NCBI GenBank assembly: GCA_030431485.1
Contig: JAUIIR010000034.1
Coordinates: 1 to 41,354, forward strand
Length of the DNA: 41,354 nt
Direction of reading: 5' to 3'
Source: Alphaproteobacteria bacterium
GTDB lineage: Bacteria; Pseudomonadota; Alphaproteobacteria; Rhodobacterales; Rhodobacteraceae
Shown one piece after another: positions 8,545 to 17,236 of this stretch; position 1 is the first letter of the stretch; each line of letters begins with the position of its first letter. Both the position numbers and the translations under genes were made by a program. The notes beneath the pieces were generated by a model. It worked only from the letters and a program-made list of their open reading frames with translations. It had not been told where the DNA came from and did no database searches.

Positions 8545-10133
8545 CAGATCATCTCCTGCGCTTTGGCAGCACGCGCCTGTTTGTCGAGTTTCTTCTGATG
8601 CTGCGCACGAAAGTCGGGGCGCAGGTTCGGGGATTTTTCCCAAACACCTGCGGTGTCACCTGTGCCGACACCTTCGAAGAACGCTTTCATGTCGTCCATG
8701 CGAGACTTGCCCGCAATCGCAGCATTGATCACTTCCGCCAGAGAACCAGCTCCGGCAGGCCCCATCAACGGACGCGCTGAGATCAAGTTGGTATAATAGA
8801 GGCCCGGGATGCCCATCTCTTTGGCCTTTTGCACAACCGGGGTCGTACCAATCGCCAGATCCGGCTTGATCGCTTCCATCGCAGCGCAGTCATCTTCAAG
8901 TGAAGCGCGGTAGGTGACTTTGATACCTTTGCTCTCCAGCCATTCCCGATCAGGATCGGACCATCTTGTGCGAGGACAGGCCGTACCGACATAGCGAAGG
9001 TCAGCACCGCTTTCGACAAGCAGTCGCGCGACGAGCAATTCAGAGCCTTCGTAACCAGAGAGCGTGATCGTTCCGTTGATCGGCGTCTGCGCGAGTGCAC
9101 CTTTGATCCCAGGGAGAAACGCATTTTGTGCTGCGGCGATCTGGGCGGCGGGAATATTGAACGCGTCCCCAATTCCCGCAAGCCAAGCGGCAGTGCCGTC
9201 ATGGCCCACAGGCGCAGAACCTACAATTGGACGACCAGCCGCCTCGAACTCCCGAATAGCGGCTGTGTAGAACGGATGAATTGCGGCCACGACCCCGCAA
9301 TCAAGCGCAGCATAAAGTTCGCGCCATTCACGGCATGGCACAACTGGCCCGGCTGCCAGCCCCATAGGCGCCAGCATGGCACCGATCATCATTGGATCTG
9401 CGGGAAACATTTCGCCAAGCAGGGCGACAGTCGGTCGGTCTGCCTTACCGCCAGCAGGGGCCTGAACGGGACCTGCTTTGATTTCTTCCCGCGCGTAGTT
9501 GAGCATGGCACCCGCCAAGACATCCTTGGCTTCGGCATGGGTCGGGATACCAAAACCCGGAACGTCGATACCGACGACGCGCACCCCGTTGATCTCTTTC
9601 GGCAGCAACCTAAGCGGAACACCAGAGGCTGTTGGCACACAAAGATTGGTGACGACAATGGCGTCAAACCGATCCGGGTCGGCCATCTCGTGCACGCTCT
9701 CTCGAATATCTTCGTAGAGTTTACCAGTGACAAGCGTTTCCGAATTGAACGGAACATAGCCCACAGACCGGCGTGCGCCGTAGAAATGCGACACAAAGGT
9801 CAGGCCGTAAACGCAGCAGGCGGATCCGGACAACACCGTGGCAACCCGCTTCATCCGCAACCCAACGCGCAACGACCCAAACGCGGGGCACATGCTTTGT
9901 GGTTGGTCGTGTGGACCTTTCGGATAATCTTTTGCGAATTGATCCAGCATCTCGGAATTACCCGCAAGACGCGCAGCTTTTTTCAATTCAGAACCAGAGT
10001 GACACCCAAGACCATCCGCCAGCACGGGCGCATCGGGGGCGTCGACCCGTGGTTCCCCACGGATCACTTCAACCTCTGCCGTCTCGTCGTATGTTGCTTC
10101 GTTCGTCACGTCTTCTTCTACTTTCGTTCCCAA
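8544..10133 (-). CDS. bchY: Chlorophyllide a reductase subunit Y
   Basis: Second catalytic subunit of COR, a NifD/NifK-like protein of up to 529 residues. Cysteines for the catalytic-site cluster are seen at Cys44 (GLGCHSG), Cys82 (QSMCPAFG) and Cys106/107 (GSACCVYG). The start used is TTG at 10133 with GGAG five bases upstream; a GTG eight codons further in is an alternative. The first 40 residues are acidic and not conserved in the family as far as I can tell. It lies 21 bases after bchX. Confidence 0.95.
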   Translation of the reverse strand: MGTKVEEDVTNEATYDETAEVEVIRGEPRVDAPDAPVLADGLGCHSGSELKKAARLAGNSEMLDQFAKDYPKGPHDQPQSMCPAFGSLRVGLRMKRVATVLSGSACCVYGLTFVSHFYGARRSVGYVPFNSETLVTGKLYEDIRESVHEMADPDRFDAIVVTNLCVPTASGVPLRLLPKEINGVRVVGIDVPGFGIPTHAEAKDVLAGAMLNYAREEIKAGPVQAPAGGKADRPTVALLGEMFPADPMMIGAMLAPMGLAAGPVVPCREWRELYAALDCGVVAAIHPFYTAAIREFEAAGRPIVGSAPVGHDGTAAWLAGIGDAFNIPAAQIAAAQNAFLPGIKGALAQTPINGTITLSGYEGSELLVARLLVESGADLRYVGTACPRTRWSDPDREWLESKGIKVTYRASLEDDCAAMEAIKPDLAIGTTPVVQKAKEMGIPGLYYTNLISARPLMGPAGAGSLAEVINAAIAGKSRMDDMKAFFEGVGTGDTAGVWEKSPNLRPDFRAQHQKKLDKQARAAKAQEMI

Positions 10134-10154
10134 GGGCGCTCCGGTGGCTAGCCG

Positions 10155-11156
10155 TCACGCTTCGTCGTAAATCACTTCCAAAGATTCTTTCGGTGCTGCA
10201 TTCTTGCCGCGCATGTCGGTGTCTGTGGCCGGCTCAAGAACGACACCCGCGCCCGTTTCCGAGCCATCAAACAGCTCAAGAAGCCCATCCTGGCTAAGCG
10301 GAGCCGGACGCACCGGCGGCGCTTCGGCGACGTTCATTCCCAATTCGGCAAAGAGAGCGCCCCATTGCGATGCATCAGTGCCAACTATCTGATAGTTCGC
10401 TGACTTCTTGCGCAGGTCGTCATCCTGTGGGATCGAGGCCAGCACAGGGATATTGACCGCCTTGGCAAACGCTTGCGCCTCGCCAGAGCCATCATCTTTG
10501 TTGACCACCAGTCCGGCCACACCCACATTGCCACCCAGCTTGCGGAAGTATTCCACCGCCGAACACACGTTGTTCGCCACATACAGCGATTGAAGGTCAT
10601 TTGATCCGACAAGGATGACCTTCTGCGCCATGTCACGCGCGATCGGGAGACCGAATCCACCGCAGACGACGTCGCCTAGGAAATCGAGCAGCACGTAGTC
10701 GAAATCCCAATCATGGAAACCTAGCTTTTCGAGCAGTTCGAACCCGTGAATAATCCCGCGGCCGCCGCATCCACGACCAACTTCCGGTCCACCCAGTTCC
10801 ATGGCAAACACGCCGCCGCGCTTAAAACAGACATCGCCGATCTTCACCTCTTCTCCAGCGAGCTTTTTCTTGGTCGAGGTTTCGATGATTGTCGGGCAGG
10901 CCTTGCCACCGAAAAGCAGCGACGTGGTGTCGGATTTCGGGTCACAACCGATCAGCAATACGCGTTTGCCTTGCTCGGCCATCATGTGGCTGAGATTGGC
11001 TAGGGTGAAGGATTTACCAATCCCGCCCTTGCCATAGATCGCGATGATCTGGGTTTTCTTGGTGGCCTCTGCCGGGATGACATCCGCCAGGTCTTCGTTC
11101 GCTTCGTCCCGCAAGCGCTGGTCGAAGTCTTTAAGATTTTGAACGTCGTCTTTCAC
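10155..11156 (-). CDS. bchX: Chlorophyllide a reductase iron protein (subunit X)
   Basis: NifH-like ATPase that passes electrons to BchY-BchZ. I choose the GTG at 11156 because it overlaps the bchC stop (GTGA), has GGAGA seven bases upstream, and gives a 333-residue product like the Rhodobacter proteins; a GTG at 11192 would add 12 residues inside bchC. The P-loop YGKGGIGKS lies near residues 41-49. Two cluster cysteines are visible: GRGCGGRG and [10 protein letters not shown]-terminal tail of about 50 residues follows the NifH core. Confidence 0.95.
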   Translation of the reverse strand: MKDDVQNLKDFDQRLRDEANEDLADVIPAEATKKTQIIAIYGKGGIGKSFTLANLSHMMAEQGKRVLLIGCDPKSDTTSLLFGGKACPTIIETSTKKKLAGEEVKIGDVCFKRGGVFAMELGGPEVGRGCGGRGIIHGFELLEKLGFHDWDFDYVLLDFLGDVVCGGFGLPIARDMAQKVILVGSNDLQSLYVANNVCSAVEYFRKLGGNVGVAGLVVNKDDGSGEAQAFAKAVNIPVLASIPQDDDLRKKSANYQIVGTDASQWGALFAELGMNVAEAPPVRPAPLSQDGLLELFDGSETGAGVVLEPATDTDMRGKNAAPKESLEVIYDEA

Positions 11157-12094
11157 GAAGGCGTCTCCCAGGTAAGGATCATTTTCAGGCACGCCGGGTC
11201 CTCGAATGCCGTGCGATAGGCATCCGGGGCATCTTCCGCCGCCAGTTGATGAGTGATCAGGCCGTCAAGGCTCAGCGCGCCGTTTTCGACCAATGTTCGT
11301 GTTGCTGCGAGATCGTCGCGCGCCCATTCAGCCGCCACACGGAAGCGCGCCTCTTTCATAAAGGCGGGCGGGAACGCAAATTGCAGCGGTTGGGTGTAGA
11401 ATCCGGCCAAAACGATTTCGCCGCCCTTGGCGATACGGCCAACGAGATCGTTAAGAAGTCCGCCGTTGCCACTTGCATCGTAGATCGAGTGGTAATCTCG
11501 GCGCTCATCCTTGTCGGGATGGATAACTTCGTACCCATCCGCACCGAGCGCGCGTTCAGCGTCGATTTCCCAGACTGTCGGAGCGGGCGCTCCGGCAGCA
11601 ATCGTCAGTCGGGCAAGCAACCGTCCAAGAACACCGTGACCGACAATCAGATCGGGAACGGATTTATCCAGACCAGCCATCGCATGGCGGGCCGTTGCAG
11701 CAAGCGCCAGAAGAGCGCCTTGAGGACCAAGGGTCCGATCAATCCGAGTGACGCGATCTTGCGCCGTAACCAATCGCTTGGTCGCACCACCAAAAAGACC
11801 AAAAACACCATCGTAGCAATTTGCACCCGGCACAAACACGTGATCGCCAGACTTGTAACCAGTGTTTGCGCCAGCCTCGACAACCTCACCTGACGCCTCG
11901 TAACCAGGGATCAGAGGATAACCCATACCGGGAAACGGAGGCATATCCCCGCTCCAGAATAACTTTTCCGTACCCGTTGAGATTCCTGAATACGCAATAT
12001 CAACCACGAGATCATCGGGACCCGGATCAGTCAGCATCACAGTGTCCAGAGCAAGAGTCTTGGGCGCATTCAGAACTACGGCGTTTGTTTGCAT
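11153..12094 (-). CDS. bchC: Bacteriochlorophyllide a dehydrogenase (3-hydroxyethyl to 3-acetyl)
   Basis: Medium-chain dehydrogenase-like enzyme that oxidises the C3 hydroxyethyl group to acetyl late in bacteriochlorophyllide a synthesis. The start at 12094 ([14 protein letters not shown]) has AGGAGG six bases upstream; an earlier in-frame start lacks this. The 313-residue protein has a GroES-like N-terminal half ([27 protein letters not shown]) and a nucleotide-binding half with [12 protein letters not shown]. It heads the bchCXYZ part of the superoperon and has its own PpsR-type operator pair just upstream. Confidence 0.95.
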   Translation of the reverse strand: MQTNAVVLNAPKTLALDTVMLTDPGPDDLVVDIAYSGISTGTEKLFWSGDMPPFPGMGYPLIPGYEASGEVVEAGANTGYKSGDHVFVPGANCYDGVFGLFGGATKRLVTAQDRVTRIDRTLGPQGALLALAATARHAMAGLDKSVPDLIVGHGVLGRLLARLTIAAGAPAPTVWEIDAERALGADGYEVIHPDKDERRDYHSIYDASGNGGLLNDLVGRIAKGGEIVLAGFYTQPLQFAFPPAFMKEARFRVAAEWARDDLAATRTLVENGALSLDGLITHQLAAEDAPDAYRTAFEDPACLKMILTWETPS

Positions 12095-12166
12095 CTCAAC
12101 CTCCTGCGGTTTGGCGATCTTGAGTCGAAGAATCGAATCCAATGGTTCGCCATAGCGTCGTTATTG

Positions 12167-12210
12167 TGTCAGTTTATTATTACACACATATATGTCAACT
12201 AAAATAGACA
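12167..12210 (-). promoter_or_regulatory. Paired PpsR/CrtJ-type operators at the bchC promoter
   Basis: Two perfect TGT-N12-ACA palindromes lie between crtF and bchC: 12167-12184 and 12193-12210, eight bases apart. On the minus strand the second one contains TTGACA (12198 to 12193), which fits a -35 box, with TAAACT 16 bases on as a weak -10. In Rhodobacter PpsR/CrtJ binds such pairs cooperatively to repress bch and crt genes under oxygen. The palindromes are seen directly; the regulator is inferred and its gene is not in the window. Confidence 0.85.
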
Positions 12211-12236
12211 CATTGAGCTTTGTTAGGCCCCTGCGC

Positions 12237-13382
12237 TCAGTCCTGCGATTTTGTCGCCATAAGTGCGGTCGTCACAAACGGGCGGCGCGACCGATAAGGT
12301 CTGATGGAAGAGAAACCGGCTTTTTTACAAAGCTCAGCAATGCGCGCAGCACTTCGGACTGTGCCGGTTTGCATGGCCAGACAATAAAAGCTGAAGTAGA
12401 CATCTCCCGAGATATCCGGCGTGTCTCCACCTGACATCGGTTCGGAAACCAATAGCCTTCCCCCGTTGGGTAAACTGTCAAATATTTTAGACAGTAAGGC
12501 CTCAACCGTTTGATCCTCGTGATCGTACAGGACACGGATCAATGAAATTGTGTCAGCGCCTTCAGGCAAAGGATCGTCGCGAAACGAGCCAGGCACAAAT
12601 TCCAGACGGTCTTTTACAGCCGACCGGCCTATCAAAACCTGAGCATTGGTCTCAACCGCTGGCAGATCAAAAACCGTGGCCGAAAGGCCCGCATGCTTCA
12701 GCGCAGCCGCTTCGGCAAAGACACCGTACCCACCTCCCACGTCCAAAAGACGTCGGCTGGTCTTCAAGTCGGCCACTGCCAACGTATCAGCAGCGACAAT
12801 CTGCTGAGATCGCGCCATAAGATCAGAATATCGCTTTGACGTCTCGACATCCGTGGCAGCGGCCGCCCCAAAAACATACGGCCAGAATGCGGCGAGTTCT
12901 GTCTCGACCTCGTCGCGCAACAAAGCCACAGGATCTTCAAGATCACGATAAAAACTTGCGTGGTGCCGGATCATGTCTTCAAGACCGGGCACGCCAACCA
13001 TCGCCGCGCCTTTGCGTGCAAGGCGATATCGCCCAGCGCGATTGCGTTTGATCAAGTTCATGGCCGCGCCAGCCCGCAACAGACGGTCCATGCGATCCGC
13101 GCGCATTCCGGAGACATGCGCCAAAGCTTCAGCGGTCAACGGGCCATCCATCAAGCGATGCAGAACGCGAAGTTCGACCAAAGCAAAGAGGGTTTGTGAT
13201 TTTACAAATCCCTGAACGATATCGAACAGCTCGGCACCGTCCTTGGCGGCGGTGCCGCGCGTCAAAGGAAATGCGGACGCCCATCGTTGAAAACCGGGCC
13301 GCGCAATCACACGCATCAGACGCGTTCTCAGATCAAGCTTTGCTTGAGAGTGGGCGGGTGGGCTATCCGATGCCAGCGCCAT
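12237..13382 (-). CDS. crtF: Demethylspheroidene / hydroxyneurosporene O-methyltransferase
   Basis: SAM-dependent enzyme that methylates the 1-hydroxyl group of carotenoid intermediates to give the methoxy group of spheroidene. The 381-residue protein has an N-terminal winged-helix dimerisation part (about 60-130) and a Rossmann-like methyltransferase domain with the SAM motif LLDVGGGYGVFAEAA and the acidic DLPAV. It starts one base after the crtE stop, so the two are co-transcribed. Confidence 0.94.
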   Translation of the reverse strand: MALASDSPPAHSQAKLDLRTRLMRVIARPGFQRWASAFPLTRGTAAKDGAELFDIVQGFVKSQTLFALVELRVLHRLMDGPLTAEALAHVSGMRADRMDRLLRAGAAMNLIKRNRAGRYRLARKGAAMVGVPGLEDMIRHHASFYRDLEDPVALLRDEVETELAAFWPYVFGAAAATDVETSKRYSDLMARSQQIVAADTLAVADLKTSRRLLDVGGGYGVFAEAAALKHAGLSATVFDLPAVETNAQVLIGRSAVKDRLEFVPGSFRDDPLPEGADTISLIRVLYDHEDQTVEALLSKIFDSLPNGGRLLVSEPMSGGDTPDISGDVYFSFYCLAMQTGTVRSAARIAELCKKAGFSSIRPYRSRRPFVTTALMATKSQD

Positions 13383-13383
13383 C

Positions 13384-14259
13384 TTATCCGGCTCGGGCAG
13401 TGCTGGTCTGCGGCACTGGTGTAAGGCGTTCCGCCTGCATTCGAACCATTTCGGCCAGTTGCGCTTCGCCCGGACACGACGGAATAGACGATATTGCGCC
13501 GCTCAGAATATCCCGCAAACGGGATTGCGCTCCATCGACGCCAAGAACCGTGACAGCATTTGGCCGGCCATGTAGGTCATCCTGTCCAACAGGCTTTCCC
13601 AGGGTTTCGCTATCATACAAAGCATCGCGCAAATCGTCGGCGACCTGAAACGCTTCGCCGATGCGGGCGCCAAGCTCAAACCAGGGTTCTTCGTCCTGAC
13701 CTGCCGCGATAGCGCCCATTTGTGTGGCTGCAATGAAAAGGGCGCCGGTCTTCGACTGGTGATAGGCGGAAAGGTCGATCTTTGCTTCGCTCTCCCATCC
13801 CTGACCGGCACAAATACCGAACGGCATACCGGATTGGCGTGACAGGACACGGATCAATTTGATGGCGCGATCGGGCGCGTGCTCCGCCGAACGCGCCAGT
13901 ATCTCAAACGCGAGAATGATGAGTGAGTCGCCACTCAGAACCGCCAAAGGTTCTGAATAAGCCCGGTGCACCGAAGGTTTGCCCCGACGGACATCCGCGT
14001 CGTCGAAACAGGGCAGGTCGTCATGAACCAGACTTGCGCAGTGGATGAGTTCCAAAGCGGCCGCAGCTGCGTCTGCCACCTTTGGAGAGTCGTCACCACA
14101 CGCCAGTGCGACTGACATAAGAATCGTGGGCCGAATGCGGGCTCCGCCAGGCGTGCATGCGTAATGCAAAGCGTCCGAGAGTTTGGCGGGCGCGGTGCCG
14201 CCCTGTCCGATGCGAATGGCTGCTTCAACAGCAGAATTGATCCGGGTGTGAAGTCCCAT
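13384..14259 (-). CDS. crtE: Geranylgeranyl diphosphate synthase
   Basis: Trans-isoprenyl diphosphate synthase that makes the C20 precursor for carotenoids and the phytyl chain. The 291-residue product has the first Asp-rich motif DDLPCFDD (80-87) and the second DDLRD, plus the GGARIRP substrate-binding segment near residue 38. AGGAG precedes the ATG. It is the first gene of the long minus-strand superoperon and diverges from crtD across a 91-base region with two PpsR-type palindromes. Confidence 0.95.
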   Translation of the reverse strand: MGLHTRINSAVEAAIRIGQGGTAPAKLSDALHYACTPGGARIRPTILMSVALACGDDSPKVADAAAAALELIHCASLVHDDLPCFDDADVRRGKPSVHRAYSEPLAVLSGDSLIILAFEILARSAEHAPDRAIKLIRVLSRQSGMPFGICAGQGWESEAKIDLSAYHQSKTGALFIAATQMGAIAAGQDEEPWFELGARIGEAFQVADDLRDALYDSETLGKPVGQDDLHGRPNAVTVLGVDGAQSRLRDILSGAISSIPSCPGEAQLAEMVRMQAERLTPVPQTSTARAG

Positions 14260-14282
14260 CGAACACTCCTAAAACAATGTGT

Positions 14283-14324
14283 TGTCATGTTAGTCTGACA
14301 CACTAGTGTAAATCATACTGGACA
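14283..14324. promoter_or_regulatory. Paired PpsR/CrtJ-type operators between crtE and crtD
   Basis: Two perfect TGT-N12-ACA palindromes, 14283-14300 and 14307-14324, lie in the short divergent region. They are six bases apart, a little closer than the pair in front of bchC. From here one repressor pair could control both crtEF (leftward) and crtDC (rightward). Assignment to PpsR/CrtJ is by consensus and gene context. Confidence 0.83.
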
Positions 14325-14350
14325 CTTGGCAAATGTGAGTCAACAATTCG

Positions 14351-15925
14351 ATGATGAAAAAACCTCGACACAGCTCTGGGCGGGTCATCGTAATCGGTGG
14401 CGGCATCGGTGGATTGGCGGCCGCCCTGCCCTTGGTGCATCGCGGCTTTGACGTCACGGTTCTTGAACAACAAGCTGTTCCGGGCGGAAAAATGCGGCAG
14501 GTCAACGGTGTCGATGCCGGGCCGACCGTTTTGACAATGCTGGACGTTTTCCAGGACTTGTTTGCGGATGTGGATGAATCGCTTACCGATCACGTCCAGC
14601 TGATTCCGCAAGACATCCTTGCACGACACTGGTGGAGTGACAGTGGGCCGCTGGACCTGTTTCCAGATCAAGAGCGCAGCGCCGATGCAATCGGCGAATT
14701 TGCCGGTTCAAAAGCAAAGAACGAGTTTCTGAATTTTTCAAAACGCGCGGCGCGGCTATTCGATGGGTTTAGTGAGCCGATGATGCGTCAGGCCGAACCA
14801 TCCCTGACAGGGCTGACATCTCACGTCATGAGACATCCTGCCCTCATTCGGGACATGGGGCTTGGCCAAACCCTCAAACGGCTTTTGGCCACATCCTTCA
14901 CCGACCCTCGCTTGCGCCAATTGTTTGGACGCTACGCGACCTATGTTGGTGGATCACCGGACAGGTCCCCTGCTCTGCTATCCCTTATCTGGGACGCCGA
15001 GGCGCGCGGTGTGTGGTGCGTCAAGGGCGGCATGAGCGCTTTGGCCAAAGCGATTGCATCGTTGATCGAGGCAAAAGGCGGAACCATCCGAACGCGGACA
15101 AAGGTTGAGAGAATCAACACAGCACTCGGTGGCGTGTCGGGCGTACGCCTGGCCTCTGGCGAAGCTCTTTACGCTGATCGGATTGTCTTCAACGGTGATC
15201 CGCGGGCTTTGGCGCTTGGATTGCTGGGAGATGCAACCAAACAAGTCGCCACGATGACAACCAGGCGCGCTCGAAGTCACTCTGCCAATGTCTGGAGCTT
15301 TTCGGCGACACCATCGAATTTGCCATTGGTGCATCACAACGTATTTTTCTGCGACCCGTCGAAGAACGAATTTGCAGACATCGAGCGTGGTTTTATCCCG
15401 TCCGACCCAACTCTGTACGTCTGTGCCGAAGACAGGGGACAGAACATGGATCTCCCTGAAACCGAGCGCTTTGAAATCATCATGAACACTCCGCCGTTGA
15501 CCCAGCGCGCGGCCCAGCCCGAGGACTACGAAATATGTCAGGCACGGACTTTTCCCGTTCTTCGCCGTTTTGGTCTGAGCTTCTCACCGGAGCCGGGTCC
15601 GGACGCCCTGACGATGGCGAAAAACTTCGACGCGCTCTTCCCCGGCAGCGCCGGTTCGCTCTACGGGCAGACCCCGCACGGGATGACAGCGGGTTTGGAA
15701 AGGCCGACAGCTCGGACAAAGATCAAAGGCCTGTATATTGCGGGCGGCGGAGCACATCCGGGTGCGGGCGTCCCGATGGCAGCACTCTCCGGCAAGCACG
15801 CGGCCGAGGCGATTGTGAAGGACCGAACTTCAATCTCAAAGTTCCGGAGAACGGCTACGCGTGGTGGTACGTCGATGGCATCAGCAACGACGGCAAACGG
15901 GCTGTTTCGGTCATCGGGTTCATAG
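14351..15925 (+). CDS. crtD: Hydroxyneurosporene/methoxyneurosporene desaturase (C-3,4 desaturase)
   Basis: FAD-dependent oxidoreductase of the CrtI family that introduces the C-3,4 double bond in 1-hydroxy carotenoids. The N-terminal dinucleotide-binding motif VIVIGGGIGGLAAALPL is near residues 12-28, and the C-terminal FAD motif GLYIAGGGAHPGAGVPMAAL is near 461-480. The 524-residue length includes about 30 residues after the conserved HAAEAI end; this Ser/Thr/Arg-rich tail is encoded by DNA that is also the conserved N-terminal coding region of crtC in another frame. The start is one of two adjacent ATG codons (14351 or 14354). Confidence 0.94.
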   Translation: MMKKPRHSSGRVIVIGGGIGGLAAALPLVHRGFDVTVLEQQAVPGGKMRQVNGVDAGPTVLTMLDVFQDLFADVDESLTDHVQLIPQDILARHWWSDSGPLDLFPDQERSADAIGEFAGSKAKNEFLNFSKRAARLFDGFSEPMMRQAEPSLTGLTSHVMRHPALIRDMGLGQTLKRLLATSFTDPRLRQLFGRYATYVGGSPDRSPALLSLIWDAEARGVWCVKGGMSALAKAIASLIEAKGGTIRTRTKVERINTALGGVSGVRLASGEALYADRIVFNGDPRALALGLLGDATKQVATMTTRRARSHSANVWSFSATPSNLPLVHHNVFFCDPSKNEFADIERGFIPSDPTLYVCAEDRGQNMDLPETERFEIIMNTPPLTQRAAQPEDYEICQARTFPVLRRFGLSFSPEPGPDALTMAKNFDALFPGSAGSLYGQTPHGMTAGLERPTARTKIKGLYIAGGGAHPGAGVPMAALSGKHAAEAIVKDRTSISKFRRTATRGGTSMASATTANGLFRSSGS

Positions 15926-16752
15926 GGTCCGTTTTCTCGCCTTGGTATCGCTGGTCAGGCCGCAAAAACCCCGAAGATCATGTGTGCATCAATGTCGCGA
16001 CCTATGGGCCCGGCGGACGGTTCACCATGACAGATCGCGGTGCATCGGCTCTGCGCCAGTCTGCCAACACTTTCGAAGTAGGCCCATCGTCAATGCGTTG
16101 GGAAAACGGAAAACTCGTGATCGACATAAACGAAGTGTCGTCTCCTCCGGTGATCAGTCGCATACGGGGCACCATTACAGTTACGCCGAGCGCGATTACA
16201 GCGGTGGAACTGCCCCTGACCGAAGATGGTGCCCACATCTGGCGGCCATTTGGGCCTGTATCTGATATCTCCGTAGATCTTGAAGCGCCTGGTTGGAAAT
16301 GGGACGGACACGGCTACTTCGACGCCAATTTTGGAACGCGCGCGCTTGAGGACGACTTCGCCTATTGGACATGGGGCAGATATCCTGCAGCGGGTGGAAG
16401 CACCTGTTTTTATGATGCGACACGTTTGGACGGGTCCGAACTTGGGTCAGGGTTCCATTTTAATCGCGACGGTACAGCGTCCGAGATCGACCTGCCGCCA
16501 CAGCTTGAATTCAAACGGTCTCTCTGGGCGGTTCGCAGAGAAACCCGTGGCGACTATGGTTTTCGTCCGCGCCAGATCATGAACATGCTGGATGCTCCGT
16601 TCTATTCACGATCAATGGTGGAAACGCGGCTCAATGGCGAGAAAACCATCGGCGTTCACGAAGCATTGGATCTGACCCGCTTCAGGTCGCCTCTGATAAA
16701 ACCAATGCTGGCGGTTCGTGTTCCAAGACGTCGCAATTGGTCGTTCGATTAA
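15535..16752 (+). CDS. crtC: Carotenoid 1,2-hydratase (hydroxyneurosporene synthase), start unresolved
   Basis: Adds water to the 1,2 double bond of neurosporene or lycopene ends. The conserved part begins about 15823 (PNFNLKVPENGYAWWYVDG) and runs to the stop at 16752, about 309 residues. Family hallmarks are WWYVDGISNDG, IGFIGSVFSPWY, EDHVCINVA and the tandem-Trp segment YWTWGRYP. The only in-frame ATG upstream of the conserved part is 15535, which would add 96 low-complexity, Arg-rich residues and overlap crtD by 391 bases; the next canonical start is GTG at 15982, which would cut off conserved sequence. So the true start, or the way translation begins, is not clear. The frame is -1 relative to crtD. 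Confidence 0.85.
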   Translation: MSGTDFSRSSPFWSELLTGAGSGRPDDGEKLRRALPRQRRFALRADPARDDSGFGKADSSDKDQRPVYCGRRSTSGCGRPDGSTLRQARGRGDCEGPNFNLKVPENGYAWWYVDGISNDGKRAVSVIGFIGSVFSPWYRWSGRKNPEDHVCINVATYGPGGRFTMTDRGASALRQSANTFEVGPSSMRWENGKLVIDINEVSSPPVISRIRGTITVTPSAITAVELPLTEDGAHIWRPFGPVSDISVDLEAPGWKWDGHGYFDANFGTRALEDDFAYWTWGRYPAAGGSTCFYDATRLDGSELGSGFHFNRDGTASEIDLPPQLEFKRSLWAVRRETRGDYGFRPRQIMNMLDAPFYSRSMVETRLNGEKTIGVHEALDLTRFRSPLIKPMLAVRVPRRRNWSFD

Positions 16753-17231
16753 CGCTCGACCACAGCACGTCTGTTCGCTTCATCCGGATTCAACCGCCAA
16801 ACGCTTAGGTTCAGGGCGCCTGCAATCGTGACCCAGACCAGGTAAGGAATGAACAACAGCCCAGCAATCAAATCGACCTGCAACAGCGCATAGATCGTCG
16901 CGGCGACGGACAGCCAAAGAGCGATAAGAACGAACATCCCAAGCTTGATCCGCTTGAGGCCAAAGAAAACCGGGGTCCAAAGACCGTTCAACGCAATCTG
17001 CAAAGACCACATCGCCATCGCGACAGCGTTATCCGGGCTGACGGCGGTCCGAGCGCCGGCTGCAGACATGCACAAATATAGCGTTGTCCATGTAACAGGA
17101 AAAACCCAATCCGGCGGCGTCCATGACGGCTTGATAAGATTTCGATACCACGGTCCCGGCGGGAACAATCCACCGGTTGACCCTGCGGCAAAGCAAGCCA
17201 ACAGAAAAATACCGAAAAGAAGCCAAAACAT
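16749..17231 (-). CDS. tspO: TspO/MBR tryptophan-rich sensory protein
   Basis: 160-residue outer-membrane or envelope protein of the TspO family with five predicted transmembrane helices and the Trp-rich segment WYRNLIKPSWTPPDWVFPVTW. In Rhodobacter sphaeroides TspO binds tetrapyrroles and tunes pigment gene expression to oxygen. It occupies the usual place between crtC and crtB. Its stop codon overlaps that of the convergent crtC (shared TTAA at 16749-16752). It follows crtB by five bases. Confidence 0.95.
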   Translation of the reverse strand: MFWLLFGIFLLACFAAGSTGGLFPPGPWYRNLIKPSWTPPDWVFPVTWTTLYLCMSAAGARTAVSPDNAVAMAMWSLQIALNGLWTPVFFGLKRIKLGMFVLIALWLSVAATIYALLQVDLIAGLLFIPYLVWVTIAGALNLSVWRLNPDEANRRAVVER

Positions 17232-17236
17232 GACTG

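Noticed and set aside
7753..10151. Long open frames of 281 and 341 codons on the plus strand opposite bchZ and bchY
   Set aside because: They mirror the codon bias of real genes on the minus strand, have no recognisable domain and no ribosome-binding context.
15616..15630. G-AAA-AAC run in crtD as a possible -1 frameshift site leading to crtC
   Set aside because: The heptamer is imperfect (G in place of A) and lies before the conserved FAD motif of CrtD, so a shift here would destroy CrtD and give an unconserved CrtC head.
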